Source: Oscillospiraceae bacterium (lineage in GTDB: Bacteria; Bacillota; Clostridia; Oscillospirales; Acutalibacteraceae). From it: a DNA stretch of 44,025 nt. A model generated the notes under the pieces. The model made no database searches and had not been told where the DNA came from. It was given only the letters and a program-made list of their open reading frames with translations. Position 1 is the first letter of the stretch. Every line of letters begins with the position of its first letter. Positions 16,777 through 25,585 of the stretch are shown in pieces. A program made the position numbers and the translations under genes. The DNA is taken from contig JAISUW010000033.1 in NCBI GenBank assembly GCA_031271865.1, forward strand, positions 1 through 44,025. The letters are read 5' to 3'.

Positions 16777-19017
16777 TTACAGCTCCGCAGCGCGGAGAAC
16801 CGTCTGCAGCGCCTGGGGATCATATTTCTCCGTACGGTACTGCTTATCCAGCAAAGACTGCGGCACGTAGGGGTCAAATTTGGAGAAGGCCTCCCATTTG
16901 GCGGGGAGCGGCAGCAGGTCGGCGGAGATGCCGTCTTTCGCCAAGGCGTGCAGTGCGTTTTCTACATACTCCGCGCCCTGTGTGATTGACTCAAAATTTA
17001 GATACACGGGGAGTGTTTCCGCCGGAGCAAATTCGCCTTTCACGTGCCAGAGCCGCAGCGCGGCTTGTATGGTGCGTAGCACCTTGTCCCCGCTCCAAAG
17101 GAATAGGCAGAGAGAGTCCTCTGCTGTCTGGAAGACCGGTTTTTCTAAAATCATATGCTCCCTTGCCATTAGGCGCATATCTTTGAGGCGTTCCTTGCAG
17201 ACAGGAGAGAGATAGGCATAATCCGTATCTTCAAGCAGGACTTGGCGTATCCGTTCATGCACCACAGGATCCAGCGGTCCCTCATAGGGAGAAACCCATA
17301 CGCTCTCGCTACGGCCTTGGGTCGGTTCGACAGTGATGGTCTTGCGTTTTTCGTCCATGTTCGTGACGATCCAGCTTTTTCCGGCCAAGGAAATGCGCGC
17401 TCCCGGGACAACATACGTCTGGGTCAGGGAACCGATGACCTGCTGTTTGTAGAGGACTTTGAACTCTTCTTCTGCCACGAAGACGGACAGGAACTCATAG
17501 GAGTTGATGATGCGCTCTCCCTCCGGTCCGACGAGGAGAAGACCGCGCTCATCCTTATCGAGGTGGCGTGTCTCTATCATGTGTTTGAGGAGTGCCTTGT
17601 AATCGTCCTGCGGAATGTCCTTGAAAGCAGCGAGGGTAAGTACCTCCTGCGCCAAGCGAGCCGCCGGGGCGAAGCCGCCCAAGGAGAGCAGACAAGCCAT
17701 GGTCTGGTGGTACAGGACACCGTAAGGCAAGGAGGCGTTCTCGGGGAGGGGTTCCACCCAGCGTTTTTCCAGATAGAGCTGTATGATGGCTATGGATTTG
17801 AGGAAATCCCAGTTGAAGTAACTCAGGACATCGCCCGGTATGGCAACACTTTCATTAAAGACCGCGAAGAGAAGTTCCGCCCGCTGCCCCTGCCGGCCGC
17901 AGCGGCCGATGCGTTGAGCAAAGGAGGAGGCGGTCAAAGGGGCGCCGATTTGCACAACGCGGTCCAATGAGCCGATGTCTATGCCTAACTCCAACGTGAC
18001 GGTGGCCGCCGTGACGAGAGGGCGGTCGGATTGCTTCATCTCTCGCTCGGCACTCTCCCGCAGAGCGGCGGAGATGCTCCCGTGGTGGACGCGGTACACG
18101 TCCGGGGTGCGGCAGAGGGCGGCGACCTTCTTCAGCGTGGCGGCAACGGACTCCGTTCCCATGCGGCTTTTAGCGAAGACGATGGTTTTCTTACCTAAGG
18201 TGTTTTCATAGAGCCAAAAGGCGTAGCTGTCCGCGAGGATGTCTTCCTCGAAATGGGTCTTTTGGTCCTCCTCCTCATTCTCGGCTTGGGGGTGGAAGTA
18301 TTCCATGCCGATGCCGAGATTGCGCTTGGCGGCGGGGACAATGGGGTGCTGCGTCCGGCGGTTCTGCCCGGAGGAGAGCCAGCGGCCGAAAGCCGCGGCA
18401 CTCTCCGGGTGGATGGTGGCCGAGAGTCCGATGCGGCGCGGCGGATTCACAGCCTTGCCGTCCGGCGTTTTGCTTGACGAACAGCGATCCACGCGCTCCA
18501 AGAGGCATTGCAGGTGAATGCCGCGTACCCCTTGGCAGAAAGCGGCGACTTCATCCGCGATTACAAAGCGCAAATCCCGGAACAAGTTGGAGGCGTCTTT
18601 TGGGCGGCGTGTGAGGAGGGATTCCAAACTCTCCGGCGTAATCTGGAGGACACCGGTTGGGTTTTGGAGAAGTTTCTGCTTGCCGCCTTGGGAGGCATCG
18701 CCGTGCCACTTCGTGAGCTGTATACCGCCCTCCTCCAATAAACTGCCTAAGCGGACGAACTGGTCATTGATGAGCGCTTTGAGTGGGCTGATATACAGAA
18801 TACCAACGGAAGCGGACGGATGTTCGCTGAGGATTGTGAGCGCGGGTAAAAATGCCGCCTCGGTCTTGCCGCTTGCCGTGCCGCTGGAGAGGAGGAGGTT
18901 GTCCTCAGTTTGGAACAGCACTTCGCAAGCCGCGACCTGTACCGGGCGCAGTGTTTCCCAACCTTTACGGTAAATATGATCCTGTATCCACGGGGAGAGG
19001 CGTTCGTATGGATTCAT
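16777..19017 (-). CDS. Lhr-like DEAD/DEAH-box helicase with a DEVA motif II
   Basis: This 746-residue superfamily 2 helicase shows motif I GTASGKTEAAFLP, motif Ia YISPLKALINDQ, motif Ib ITPESLESLL, motif II ADEVA, motif III LSATIHP, motif IV KKTIVFAKSR, motif V LELGIDIG and motif VI QRIGRCGRQGQ. The layout and large C-terminal domain resemble Lhr-like helicases that unwind DNA-RNA or DNA duplexes. Relatives normally have DEVH or DEIH in motif II; here the His is Ala, followed by AFCQGVRG. It is the last gene of a five-gene minus-strand operon and its ATG overlaps the stop of the kdsB-like gene by four bases (ATGA). Its link to the glycan genes upstream is unexplained. No nuclease domain is visible. 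Confidence 0.85.
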   Translation of the reverse strand: MNPYERLSPWIQDHIYRKGWETLRPVQVAACEVLFQTEDNLLLSSGTASGKTEAAFLPALTILSEHPSASVGILYISPLKALINDQFVRLGSLLEEGGIQLTKWHGDASQGGKQKLLQNPTGVLQITPESLESLLTRRPKDASNLFRDLRFVIADEVAAFCQGVRGIHLQCLLERVDRCSSSKTPDGKAVNPPRRIGLSATIHPESAAAFGRWLSSGQNRRTQHPIVPAAKRNLGIGMEYFHPQAENEEEDQKTHFEEDILADSYAFWLYENTLGKKTIVFAKSRMGTESVAATLKKVAALCRTPDVYRVHHGSISAALRESAEREMKQSDRPLVTAATVTLELGIDIGSLDRVVQIGAPLTASSFAQRIGRCGRQGQRAELLFAVFNESVAIPGDVLSYFNWDFLKSIAIIQLYLEKRWVEPLPENASLPYGVLYHQTMACLLSLGGFAPAARLAQEVLTLAAFKDIPQDDYKALLKHMIETRHLDKDERGLLLVGPEGERIINSYEFLSVFVAEEEFKVLYKQQVIGSLTQTYVVPGARISLAGKSWIVTNMDEKRKTITVEPTQGRSESVWVSPYEGPLDPVVHERIRQVLLEDTDYAYLSPVCKERLKDMRLMAREHMILEKPVFQTAEDSLCLFLWSGDKVLRTIQAALRLWHVKGEFAPAETLPVYLNFESITQGAEYVENALHALAKDGISADLLPLPAKWEAFSKFDPYVPQSLLDKQYRTEKYDPQALQTVLRAAEL

Positions 19018-19736
19018 TTCTCCATTTGCTTTCTGACGTAATCCAAATCGGAGGGGACATCAACGCTCATGGCATCGGTCTTCAGCTTTACGGCTTTGAC
19101 GTGTACGCCCTTTTCCAGCAGGCGGAGGAGTTCTATGCTCTCGCTCTCCTCTGTGAAACTGCGGGGAGTCTCTCGGTATATCTTCAGAATCTGCGGCGTG
19201 CAGGCGAATAGCCCTATGTGTTTGTATACCCGTTCCTCTCCGGCGGAGGCATCTGTCGCATAAGGAAAGTCACGGCGGGACGCACCCACGATGGTATTGT
19301 GCGTCGACAAAGAATACTTCACAGTAGTGTCTTTGTCGGCATCGGCTTGCCGCGCAAAGGGGGCGCATGCTTGCACGGCGGAAGCCGTATCCGCTGCGCC
19401 GCGCAGAAACTGACGTATTTTCCCGGGGGTCAGCATCGGTTCGTCCCCAAAGAGCAGGATATAGCGGTGGGCTTTCAGCAGACCGGCCGCCTCTGCTGCG
19501 CGGTCGGTGGCGGTTTGGTGCCGGTCGGAGGTTTGCAGGGCAGGGATTTTGTATTTGCGGCACTCTTCCACGACAATCGGTGACTCCGTCAGCACCACGA
19601 TGTGATTGAATGCGCCGGTCATCTCTGCGTTCTCATAAACGTGCCAGACCATCGGTTTGCCGCCGATTAACGCCAATGGTTTCCCGGGGAAACGCGTTGA
19701 GCCGTACCGCGCAGGGATGAAGCAAATGGTATCCAT
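19014..19736 (-). CDS. kdsB: CMP-Kdo synthetase-like cytidylyltransferase
   Basis: The protein (240 residues) belongs to the family that activates 3-deoxy-octulosonate or related acidic sugars with CTP to give CMP-sugars. It has the signature FIPARYGSTRFPGKPLALIGGKPM, then SDRHQTATDRAAEA, ILLFGDEPML (acidic metal site), YKHIGLFACTPQ and the C-terminal SVDVPSDLDYVRK. KdsB is usual in Gram-negative lipopolysaccharide synthesis; here it sits in a spore former, directly after a GT52-like transferase that would need a CMP-sugar donor, so the two probably form one pathway. I chose ATG 19736 (AGGTG 6 bases upstream); a GTG at 19745 is possible. The specific sugar (Kdo, a nonulosonate or another) cannot be told from sequence. 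Confidence 0.85.
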   Translation of the reverse strand: MDTICFIPARYGSTRFPGKPLALIGGKPMVWHVYENAEMTGAFNHIVVLTESPIVVEECRKYKIPALQTSDRHQTATDRAAEAAGLLKAHRYILLFGDEPMLTPGKIRQFLRGAADTASAVQACAPFARQADADKDTTVKYSLSTHNTIVGASRRDFPYATDASAGEERVYKHIGLFACTPQILKIYRETPRSFTEESESIELLRLLEKGVHVKAVKLKTDAMSVDVPSDLDYVRKQMEK

Positions 19737-19745
19737 CTTTATCAC

Positions 19746-20900
19746 CTACTCCAAAGTGTTGTAATAGCTTATCGGAAATACGTGGGAGCCGCAGCGGATA
19801 CTGTCTTTTGTATACGTCCAGCCATCGCCGAAATCATCGGCTTTGATGATTTCTCCCGGGTACTTGTCCTTTTGGGCATAGCCCCACTCGTAGCCCATTT
19901 TGATTTTTTCCTCTGCGCATGTCAGGGTGTCTATCGCAAAACTCGTAATTGTTACCGCACGCTTAAAGTGTAATTCGTGCCCATACTCCAGTATTTCCAT
20001 CGGCAATGCGGCAGGAAGCACATCGATGCGCGGGTTGTCCTTGAACTCTTCCTTATAGTCGTAGCGATCCCGTGGGTGCGGTTTGATGACGATATGCAGT
20101 CCGGTTCCATGCGTTTCCATCAGTTCACGCATTACGCCGATTTGTCCCTCTAATGTTGCTACGCCGAAGTCACTCACCGGTTGGGTGAGGAGAAGCATTG
20201 CTTCCTCTTCCTCCGGGAGGCGCAGCTGTATTTCAGCTGTAAAAGCGCTGTAGAGGAGTTCCTTGTGTTCCGGCGGCAAATTCCGAATGGCTACCTTGGA
20301 GTCCCAGATACGGATTTTGTGCCGGGGAATATGCAGCATGGCTGCATCTGATACCTCCACCGACTTGCAGTAAAAGCTCTTGCCGAACTTGTAAATCGGC
20401 TCCGTCCAATAGAAAAGCAGTTTCTGCTTCCGTGTGCGTTGATAGTAGTTTCCCCAAAAGTTGTAAGCGGAATATTGCCAATTCCAGTAAACCGCATCTT
20501 CCAATACATGATACTTTCGCCGTTCACAGCGAAGCCAACAGGGAAAGGCATTGGAATCAACGAATAAATAGACCTTACGAAAGCGTTTTAAATCCAACTG
20601 CGGCCCCAGAATCGGACGCAAAAGACCTTTGAAGTACCGCGCATAGTTCCGGCTCCAATGCGCTGTGCCGGTGTACCATTTCTCAATCTTGTGGTACTGT
20701 AAATGCGAAATATTCCGAAGCAGCTTTACTTCTCCGAACAGCCCGGTGCGCCGCAGAGCGGCGGTAATCTCCTCTGCATGGGCGGCATGGCTGAATACGG
20801 CAACCGTCGGCGGAACTGCGGCATGCAATGCCTTTATACACACGACCAGCGCTTGGATAAAGCTCAGTACATAGTATAAATCCGGTTTCTTCCGCTTCAT
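19746..20900 (-). CDS. Glycosyltransferase of the GT52/polysialyltransferase type
   Basis: The 384-residue protein shows the pattern of polysialyl- and sialyltransferase families GT52/GT38: an N-terminal Rossmann half, LEDAVYWNW in the middle, LLTQPVSDFGVATLEGQI, and the conserved IKPHPRDRYDYKEEF followed by VLPAALPMEIL. The HP motif binds CMP in these families. No signal peptide or membrane helix is clear, so it is probably cytoplasmic or membrane-associated. It is coupled to dus upstream (ATGA overlap) and ends 9 bases before the CMP-sugar synthetase. Together they suggest transfer of Kdo or a sialic-acid-like sugar to a capsule, teichoic acid or spore glycan. Similarity is motif-level only, so the exact family is tentative. 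Confidence 0.75.
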   Translation of the reverse strand: MKRKKPDLYYVLSFIQALVVCIKALHAAVPPTVAVFSHAAHAEEITAALRRTGLFGEVKLLRNISHLQYHKIEKWYTGTAHWSRNYARYFKGLLRPILGPQLDLKRFRKVYLFVDSNAFPCWLRCERRKYHVLEDAVYWNWQYSAYNFWGNYYQRTRKQKLLFYWTEPIYKFGKSFYCKSVEVSDAAMLHIPRHKIRIWDSKVAIRNLPPEHKELLYSAFTAEIQLRLPEEEEAMLLLTQPVSDFGVATLEGQIGVMRELMETHGTGLHIVIKPHPRDRYDYKEEFKDNPRIDVLPAALPMEILEYGHELHFKRAVTITSFAIDTLTCAEEKIKMGYEWGYAQKDKYPGEIIKADDFGDGWTYTKDSIRCGSHVFPISYYNTLE

Positions 20901-21862
20901 GCTTCCGCCTCCCACCAGGAGAGCAGTTTCGCTGCAATGGCTTCCAGGTCGGGTATCCGCATTGCGGATACGATTTCCCGCCGCAGTGCGGCGGCCCCCC
21001 GCACACCTTTGGTATACCAAGCCGCGTGTTTCCGTGCCTCCCGCATACCGATATACTCCCCTTTATACAGGCACAGTCTGCGGGTATGCTCCAGCATGAG
21101 TTCCATACGTTCCCGCAAAGACGGCGCAATGCTCCCGTCTTCCCGGAACGCCCACGGTCTGCCCTGCGCGCCGCGGCCGATCATGACGGCATCGCAACCG
21201 GTTGCCTCCAACAAATAGGCAGCATTGCCGCTGTCTTGCACATCTCCGTTGGCGATGACAGGAATCTGTACAGCCTGTTTCACTGCAGAAATTGAATCAA
21301 TGTCCACCGGCGGGGCAAACATTTGCTGTTTGTGCCTGCCGTGAATGGTGACAAACGCTGCCCCCGCTGCTTCGCAGCGTTTTGCGATTTCCGGGGCGGT
21401 GATGTGTTCGGCATCCCAACCGGTACGGAGTTTGACGCTGAGCGGTATGTTTCCGGCGGCTTTGCCGGCGAGCAGTACCATGCGTTCACATTTCATAGGC
21501 TCTTTCAGGAGCGCGGAGCCGGCCCCGCCGTGGGTTATTTTCGGTGCCGGGCAGCCCATATTGATGTCTATAAAGGCAGGAGGAAGGGAATCCTCTATTC
21601 CTTCTGCGAGCAGTTTGCGTACGGCATCGGCAACGGTTTCCGGGCTGTCACCGAAGAACTGCACGCCCATAGGTGCTTCCGCGGGTGTAATGCGCAAGAG
21701 TTTGGCGGAGGTTTTGTCACCGAGGATATACCCCTTTGCGGAAACCATCTCCGATACGCAGAACGCCGCTCCGGATGCCATGCACAACTCCCGCATGGCG
21801 CGGTCCGCCACGCCGGCCATCGGTGCGAGGGAAGGTTTGCCGCGCCGGATAAAATCAAGCAA
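20897..21862 (-). CDS. dus: tRNA-dihydrouridine synthase
   Basis: Dus enzymes are FMN-dependent and reduce uridines in the tRNA D-loop. Visible motifs are LAPMAGVADRAMREL, MGVQFFGDSPE, DINMGCPAPKITHGGAGSALL (catalytic Cys in GCP), SVKLRTGWD, VTIHGRHKQQMF and PVIANGDVQD with IGRGAQGRPW. The start is probably the TTG at 21862 (giving MLDFIRRGKPSLAPMAG): it follows AAAGGGGGG at 6-7 bases and overlaps the end of the histidine phosphatase gene. Earlier in-frame codons would run far into that gene. Length 321 residues, normal for the family. The 3' end overlaps the GT52-like start by four bases. Confidence 0.92.
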   Translation of the reverse strand: MLDFIRRGKPSLAPMAGVADRAMRELCMASGAAFCVSEMVSAKGYILGDKTSAKLLRITPAEAPMGVQFFGDSPETVADAVRKLLAEGIEDSLPPAFIDINMGCPAPKITHGGAGSALLKEPMKCERMVLLAGKAAGNIPLSVKLRTGWDAEHITAPEIAKRCEAAGAAFVTIHGRHKQQMFAPPVDIDSISAVKQAVQIPVIANGDVQDSGNAAYLLEATGCDAVMIGRGAQGRPWAFREDGSIAPSLRERMELMLEHTRRLCLYKGEYIGMREARKHAAWYTKGVRGAAALRREIVSAMRIPDLEAIAAKLLSWWEAEA

Positions 21863-22484
21863 TGCTTGCCCCCCTTTCCGGGGCGATGGAAACCGCCTCA
21901 CACTTTTGCCCCTGCATCCAGAGCCGCAAGTCCGCGCGCAGGGTATAACCGGTTCCCGGCATACAAGCCCACTCGTGCATCTGCGCTTCGGGAAGCGCAA
22001 AGCGGTGCATGAGAGCCATAATCACGCCGCCGTGGGTAATCAGTACGGAATGCGGCGTCTTTGTTTTCAGCAGACCTTGGATCAGCAACGCAAAAGTATT
22101 CGTCAGCCTTGCAGAGAAGTCCGTAAGCGACTCAGCAAAGGGAGGCGTTACACCCGGCGCACCGGAAATCCAGCTGTGAAACAGCTCGTGCTTTTGGAGT
22201 TCGGCAGGCGTTTTGTTTTCGTATTCGCCGAAGAAATACTCCCGGAAATCCGGCAATTCAATTGAATTCAATTGCGGATAAAGGATCGCTGCCGTTTCTT
22301 TGCAGCGCAAGAGCGGAGAGCAGAACACCGCGTCCGCCGCCGGGTAACCCCCCGCCAGCGCCATTGCTTTCAATTCCTGCTTTCCCTGCGCCGTCAGCGG
22401 CGCCTCCGTTTGCCCGATGAAGCGACCTTCGCTTTCCCCCTCGCAGATGCCGTGCCGCAGCAAGGTGAGGTAAACCGCAGCCAT
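21855..22484 (-). CDS. Histidine phosphatase family protein
   Basis: The 209-residue protein has the phosphoglycerate-mutase/histidine-phosphatase fold: the catalytic RHG in LTLLRHGICEGESEGRFIGQTEAPLT, an Arg in SPLLRCKETA, the acidic FGEYENKTPAEL and the second catalytic His in VLITHGGVIMALM. The family includes alpha-ribazole phosphatase (CobC) and sugar-phosphate phosphatases; I cannot choose between them. The start at 22484 follows GAGGAGG. First gene of the five-gene operon, with promoter at 22532-22560. Confidence 0.88.
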   Translation of the reverse strand: MAAVYLTLLRHGICEGESEGRFIGQTEAPLTAQGKQELKAMALAGGYPAADAVFCSPLLRCKETAAILYPQLNSIELPDFREYFFGEYENKTPAELQKHELFHSWISGAPGVTPPFAESLTDFSARLTNTFALLIQGLLKTKTPHSVLITHGGVIMALMHRFALPEAQMHEWACMPGTGYTLRADLRLWMQGQKCEAVSIAPERGASIA

Positions 22485-22531
22485 AGCGCCTCCTCTGTTG
22501 TTCGTTTTCAGAAACTCTGCCCGTTGCTTAT

Positions 22532-22560
22532 ATTGTATCATATCCCGCGGAGAAATGCAA
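22532..22560 (-). promoter_or_regulatory. Sigma-A promoter of the phosphatase-dus-glycosyltransferase-kdsB-helicase operon
   Basis: On the minus strand, TTGCAT (22555-22560) and TACAAT (22532-22537) are 17 bases apart, about 50 bases upstream of the first start codon. Confidence 0.7.
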
Positions 22561-22649
22561 CACAGAAGATTTTGCAAGCCAAAATTCGACCAAATCCGAC
22601 GGTTTCAGATGAAGGCACCGTAAATTTTGCAAAAGTGCGCAAAAAACGC

Positions 22650-22678
22650 TTGCAATCCGCAGAAAAATCCGGTATATT
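22650..22678 (+). promoter_or_regulatory. Sigma-A promoter of the PDDEXK-family gene
   Basis: TTGCAA (22650-22655) and TATATT (22673-22678) are 17 bases apart, about 60 bases upstream of the start codon at 22738. Confidence 0.65.
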
Positions 22679-22737
22679 GAAGATGGGGGCAGAAAGCAAA
22701 CGGAAAAACAACAAGAAGCAAACAAGGAGGAACAAAT

Positions 22738-23409
22738 ATGAATACGGATACAGCAGTCAAGTCTCTCACACAAGTGCAGGAGGAGGCGGAAGAAAAAACG
22801 ATTATCCCCTATTCCAAACCCTACTATACGTTCCCAATCTTGGAGGGCAAAGGTGCTCTGCGCGAGAAAGAAGTAGAAGACCTGCTCGTGAATAACATAT
22901 GCGAAACCCTGGCGGAGATGGGAGAATGCTTTGCCTTTGTCGGGAGGCAAATGCGTTTGTCGAATGACCCCGCCTTTTTGGATCGCGCTGACTTGGTATT
23001 CTACAATTACGCGCTGCACCGCTTCTTTATTGTGGAGCTGAAAGTCAGCAATTTCAACAGCCGTGACAGCGGGCAAATCAACCGCTATATTAACCTTGCC
23101 GACTGTTACCTGCGCAAGGAGGGAGATAATAAAACCTGCGGTATTCTTCTCTGCGCCCAGGTGAATAAAGAGGAAGCACAACTATGTTTACAAACCATCA
23201 AATCCCGGCTTTTTATATCGGCCTACAATATACAAAAGTCGGCCGCGCTAACGCTGACAAAAGCAGTGGAAGTTGCCGACCCAACGGAAGAGACCTTTGG
23301 AGTGTATCATATAAGCAACCTGGCGCCGGAAATCGCAGAAGTGCTTTCACCGGAGTGGTGTGCCGGCGTTTCGCGGCTTTTGTTTGCAGACAGCGGCAGT
23401 ACCGCATAG
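22738..23409 (+). CDS. PDDEXK nuclease-domain protein related to the DUF1016/YhcG C-terminus
   Basis: The 223-residue protein matches the C-terminal nuclease-like domain of DUF1016 (YhcG) proteins: FAFVGRQMRLS, then DRADLVFYNYALHRFFIVELKV, which carries the Asp and the ExK of a PD-(D/E)xK site, then INRYINLADCYLR and GILLCAQVNKE. Full YhcG proteins are about 350 residues with an N-terminal domain that is missing here, so this is a short or trimmed member. The start at 22738 has AAGGAGG 8 bases upstream and its own promoter. The function is unknown; some relatives lie near restriction systems, but none is present here. Confidence 0.75.
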   Translation: MNTDTAVKSLTQVQEEAEEKTIIPYSKPYYTFPILEGKGALREKEVEDLLVNNICETLAEMGECFAFVGRQMRLSNDPAFLDRADLVFYNYALHRFFIVELKVSNFNSRDSGQINRYINLADCYLRKEGDNKTCGILLCAQVNKEEAQLCLQTIKSRLFISAYNIQKSAALTLTKAVEVADPTEETFGVYHISNLAPEIAEVLSPEWCAGVSRLLFADSGSTA

Positions 23410-23425
23410 GCAGTATCGGCAATAC

Positions 23426-23449
23426 AAAAAGGCACGGCAAAGCCGCGCC
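23426..23449 (-). terminator. Terminator of spoVT
   Basis: Read on the minus strand, GGCGCGGC pairs with GCCGTGCC (one G-U pair) around TTT and is followed by TTTTT. It lies 29 bases past the spoVT stop codon and also marks the end of the convergent gene. Confidence 0.75.
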
Positions 23450-23477
23450 CCTATATCTTTGCTTCTTGCCTCTTGAA

Positions 23478-24020
23478 TCACTCTTCCATCTGCCGACCGA
23501 GGAAAGACGCGGCAACCTGGATGAGCTTCACATCGGCTTCATTCGGGCGTCCTGCACCGTTTTCGTCAACGGTGAGGACTACGCAGCCGGACACATCGCC
23601 GCCCGCGATAATCGGGCAGGCAATGAGGGCGCGGCGGTCGATTCCCTCTACCGGCAGGAGATGGTCGCTCTCGGGACCTGCCACATACGAAGCGCGGCCT
23701 TCAATCACGCCTTCGAGTGCCGGGGTGACGCGGCGGTCGATGATCTCTTTCTTCGACAGCCCCGCTACGGCAATGACGCGGTCGCGGTCGGTGATAATCA
23801 CCGGCTGGTTGGTGGAACGGAAGAGGACTTCCGCATACTGCTTGGAGGTGGTGGACATCTCCCCGATGGGGCTGTACTTCTTGAATACAACCTCACCGTC
23901 TGCATCTGTAAAGATTTCGAGCGGATCCCCCTCACGGATACGCATTGTCCTGCGAATCTCCTTCGGAATGACCACGCGGCCGAGATCGTCGATGCGCCGC
24001 ACAATACCCGTTGCTTTCAT
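23478..24020 (-). CDS. spoVT: Stage V sporulation protein T
   Basis: SpoVT is an AbrB-type transcription factor that tunes sigma-G-dependent forespore genes. Residues 1-50 are the swapped-hairpin DNA-binding domain (MKATGIVRRIDDLGRVVIPKEIRRTMRIREGDPLEIF). Residues about 56-180 are a GAF-like sensor domain (CPIIAGGDVSGCVVL). The length of 180 residues matches the family. The start at 24020 has AGGGAGA upstream. A possible forespore promoter lies at 24111-24140. The gene is downstream of glyA on the same strand, but a 150-bp gap suggests independent control. Confidence 0.95.
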   Translation of the reverse strand: MKATGIVRRIDDLGRVVIPKEIRRTMRIREGDPLEIFTDADGEVVFKKYSPIGEMSTTSKQYAEVLFRSTNQPVIITDRDRVIAVAGLSKKEIIDRRVTPALEGVIEGRASYVAGPESDHLLPVEGIDRRALIACPIIAGGDVSGCVVLTVDENGAGRPNEADVKLIQVAASFLGRQMEE

Positions 24021-24110
24021 TGCTCTAATCTCCCTTGTTCAATATAAGGCGGCCTTCAGGCCTCCGGTGTCCCATCGGCGGGAGGATAGCCTCCAACCGT
24101 CTGACAAGGG

Positions 24111-24140
24111 TAGGTTTACCGTTTTGGGCGGAAATATGCG
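24111..24140 (-). promoter_or_regulatory. Possible sigma-F/sigma-G promoter of spoVT
   Basis: On the minus strand, GCATA is followed after about 14 bases by GGTAAACCTA, which resembles the forespore -35/-10 pattern with one mismatch and slightly short spacing. In Bacillus, spoVT is sigma-G dependent. Weak evidence. Confidence 0.3.
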
Positions 24141-24171
24141 GTCAGGATTGAAAAAATAGGGAGACGCGTTT

Positions 24172-25419
24172 TCAATACAATGGGAACGCCTCGGTCATGC
24201 CCGTGACAAGTTCACGCAGACTTTCGGCTTTGCTTTCGTAATCCGTTGCGCAGAGATAGATGGCCTCGGCGATTTTTTCCATCTCCGCTTCCCCGAAGCC
24301 GCGGGTGGTGACGGCCGGTGTGCCGACGCGGATGCCGCTGGTGACAAAAGGCTTCTCCGGGTCATTGGGGATGGCGTTCTTGTTGACGGTGATATACACC
24401 TCATCCAAGCGGCGCTCCAGTTCCTTGCCCGTAATCCCAAGGGAACGCAAATCCAAAAGCAGAAGGTGGTTGTCCGTGCCGCCGCTGACCATATCCACGC
24501 CGCGGGTGCGCAGGGCGTTTTCCAAAGCCTTGGCGTTTTTGCGCACCTGCTGCTGGTAGACGGTAAACGCCGGTTGGAGCGCCTCCCCGAAGCAGACGGC
24601 TTTCGCGGCAATGATGTGTTCCAGCGGTCCGCCTTGGTTGCCGGGGAAGATGGCCTTGTCTATCGCTTTGGCGAGTTCCGCCTTACAGAGAATCAGACCG
24701 CCGCGGGGTCCGCGCAGGGTCTTGTGCGTTGTGGAGGTCACCACATCCGCATAGGGTACAGGGGAGGGATGCTCCCCTGCGGCAATCAGGCCGGCAATGT
24801 GCGCCATATCCACCATGAACTTGGCGCCGATGGCTTCGGCGACTGCCGCAATGCGCGGGAAGTCGATAATCCGCGGGTAGGCGGAGGCGCCGGCGACAAT
24901 CAGTTTCGGCTTCACTTCTTTGGCAGTTGCCTCTAAGGCATCGTAGTCCAGGAACCCGCTCTCGTCCACGCCGTAGGGGAAGAACTTATAAAGGATACCG
25001 CTCATATTCACCGGGCTGCCGTGGGAAAGGTGCCCGCCGTGCGCCAAGTTCATCCCGAGGACCGCGTCCCCGGGTTGGAGCAAGGCACTGTAGACGGCCA
25101 TGTTCGCCTGCGCCCCGGAATGGGCTTGGACATTGGCGTGCGCCGCGCCGAAAAGGGTTTTGGCACGCTCGATGGCGAGGGTTTCCACTTCGTCCACGAA
25201 TTGGCAGCCGCCGTAGTAACGTTTGCCGGGGTAGCCCTCGGCGTACTTATTGGTCAGCACACTCCCCATGGCGGCCAGCACCGCCGGACTGACGAGGTTC
25301 TCGCTGGCAATTAGTTCAATGTTTCTGCGCTGCCGCCCGAGTTCCCGCCCCATAGCCGCTCCCACTTCCGGGTCGGCGGCCGACACAAAACCGATTGTGT
25401 CCATCAGTTCACTGTACAT
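24172..25419 (-). CDS. glyA: Serine hydroxymethyltransferase
   Basis: GlyA converts serine and tetrahydrofolate to glycine and methylene-tetrahydrofolate with PLP. It is full length at 415 residues. Motifs are [65 protein letters not shown] and the PLP lysine in [12 protein letters not shown]. The start at 25419 follows GGAGGAATAAGCGT. A consensus promoter lies 100 bases upstream. The leader contains an ATATCATTATATGAT palindrome that could be an operator, but I cannot name a regulator. Confidence 0.97.
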   Translation of the reverse strand: MYSELMDTIGFVSAADPEVGAAMGRELGRQRRNIELIASENLVSPAVLAAMGSVLTNKYAEGYPGKRYYGGCQFVDEVETLAIERAKTLFGAAHANVQAHSGAQANMAVYSALLQPGDAVLGMNLAHGGHLSHGSPVNMSGILYKFFPYGVDESGFLDYDALEATAKEVKPKLIVAGASAYPRIIDFPRIAAVAEAIGAKFMVDMAHIAGLIAAGEHPSPVPYADVVTSTTHKTLRGPRGGLILCKAELAKAIDKAIFPGNQGGPLEHIIAAKAVCFGEALQPAFTVYQQQVRKNAKALENALRTRGVDMVSGGTDNHLLLLDLRSLGITGKELERRLDEVYITVNKNAIPNDPEKPFVTSGIRVGTPAVTTRGFGEAEMEKIAEAIYLCATDYESKAESLRELVTGMTEAFPLY

Positions 25420-25523
25420 ACGCTTATTCCTCCGCTAATATTGCCTCCGCTGTAATATATATTATAGAATAATATAATACATCATATAATGATATAAAAC
25501 GCCGGAGCTTTGCTGCTTTCTAT

Positions 25524-25552
25524 ATTATATTCCTTTTGCCAAGGCTTGTCAA
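25524..25552 (-). promoter_or_regulatory. Consensus sigma-A promoter of glyA
   Basis: On the minus strand, perfect TTGACA (25547-25552) and TATAAT (25524-25529) are 17 bases apart. The resulting leader is about 100 nt and very AT-rich. Confidence 0.8.
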
Positions 25553-25585
25553 GTAGGATTACGGAGGAAAGCCGTATTCGCAGAC

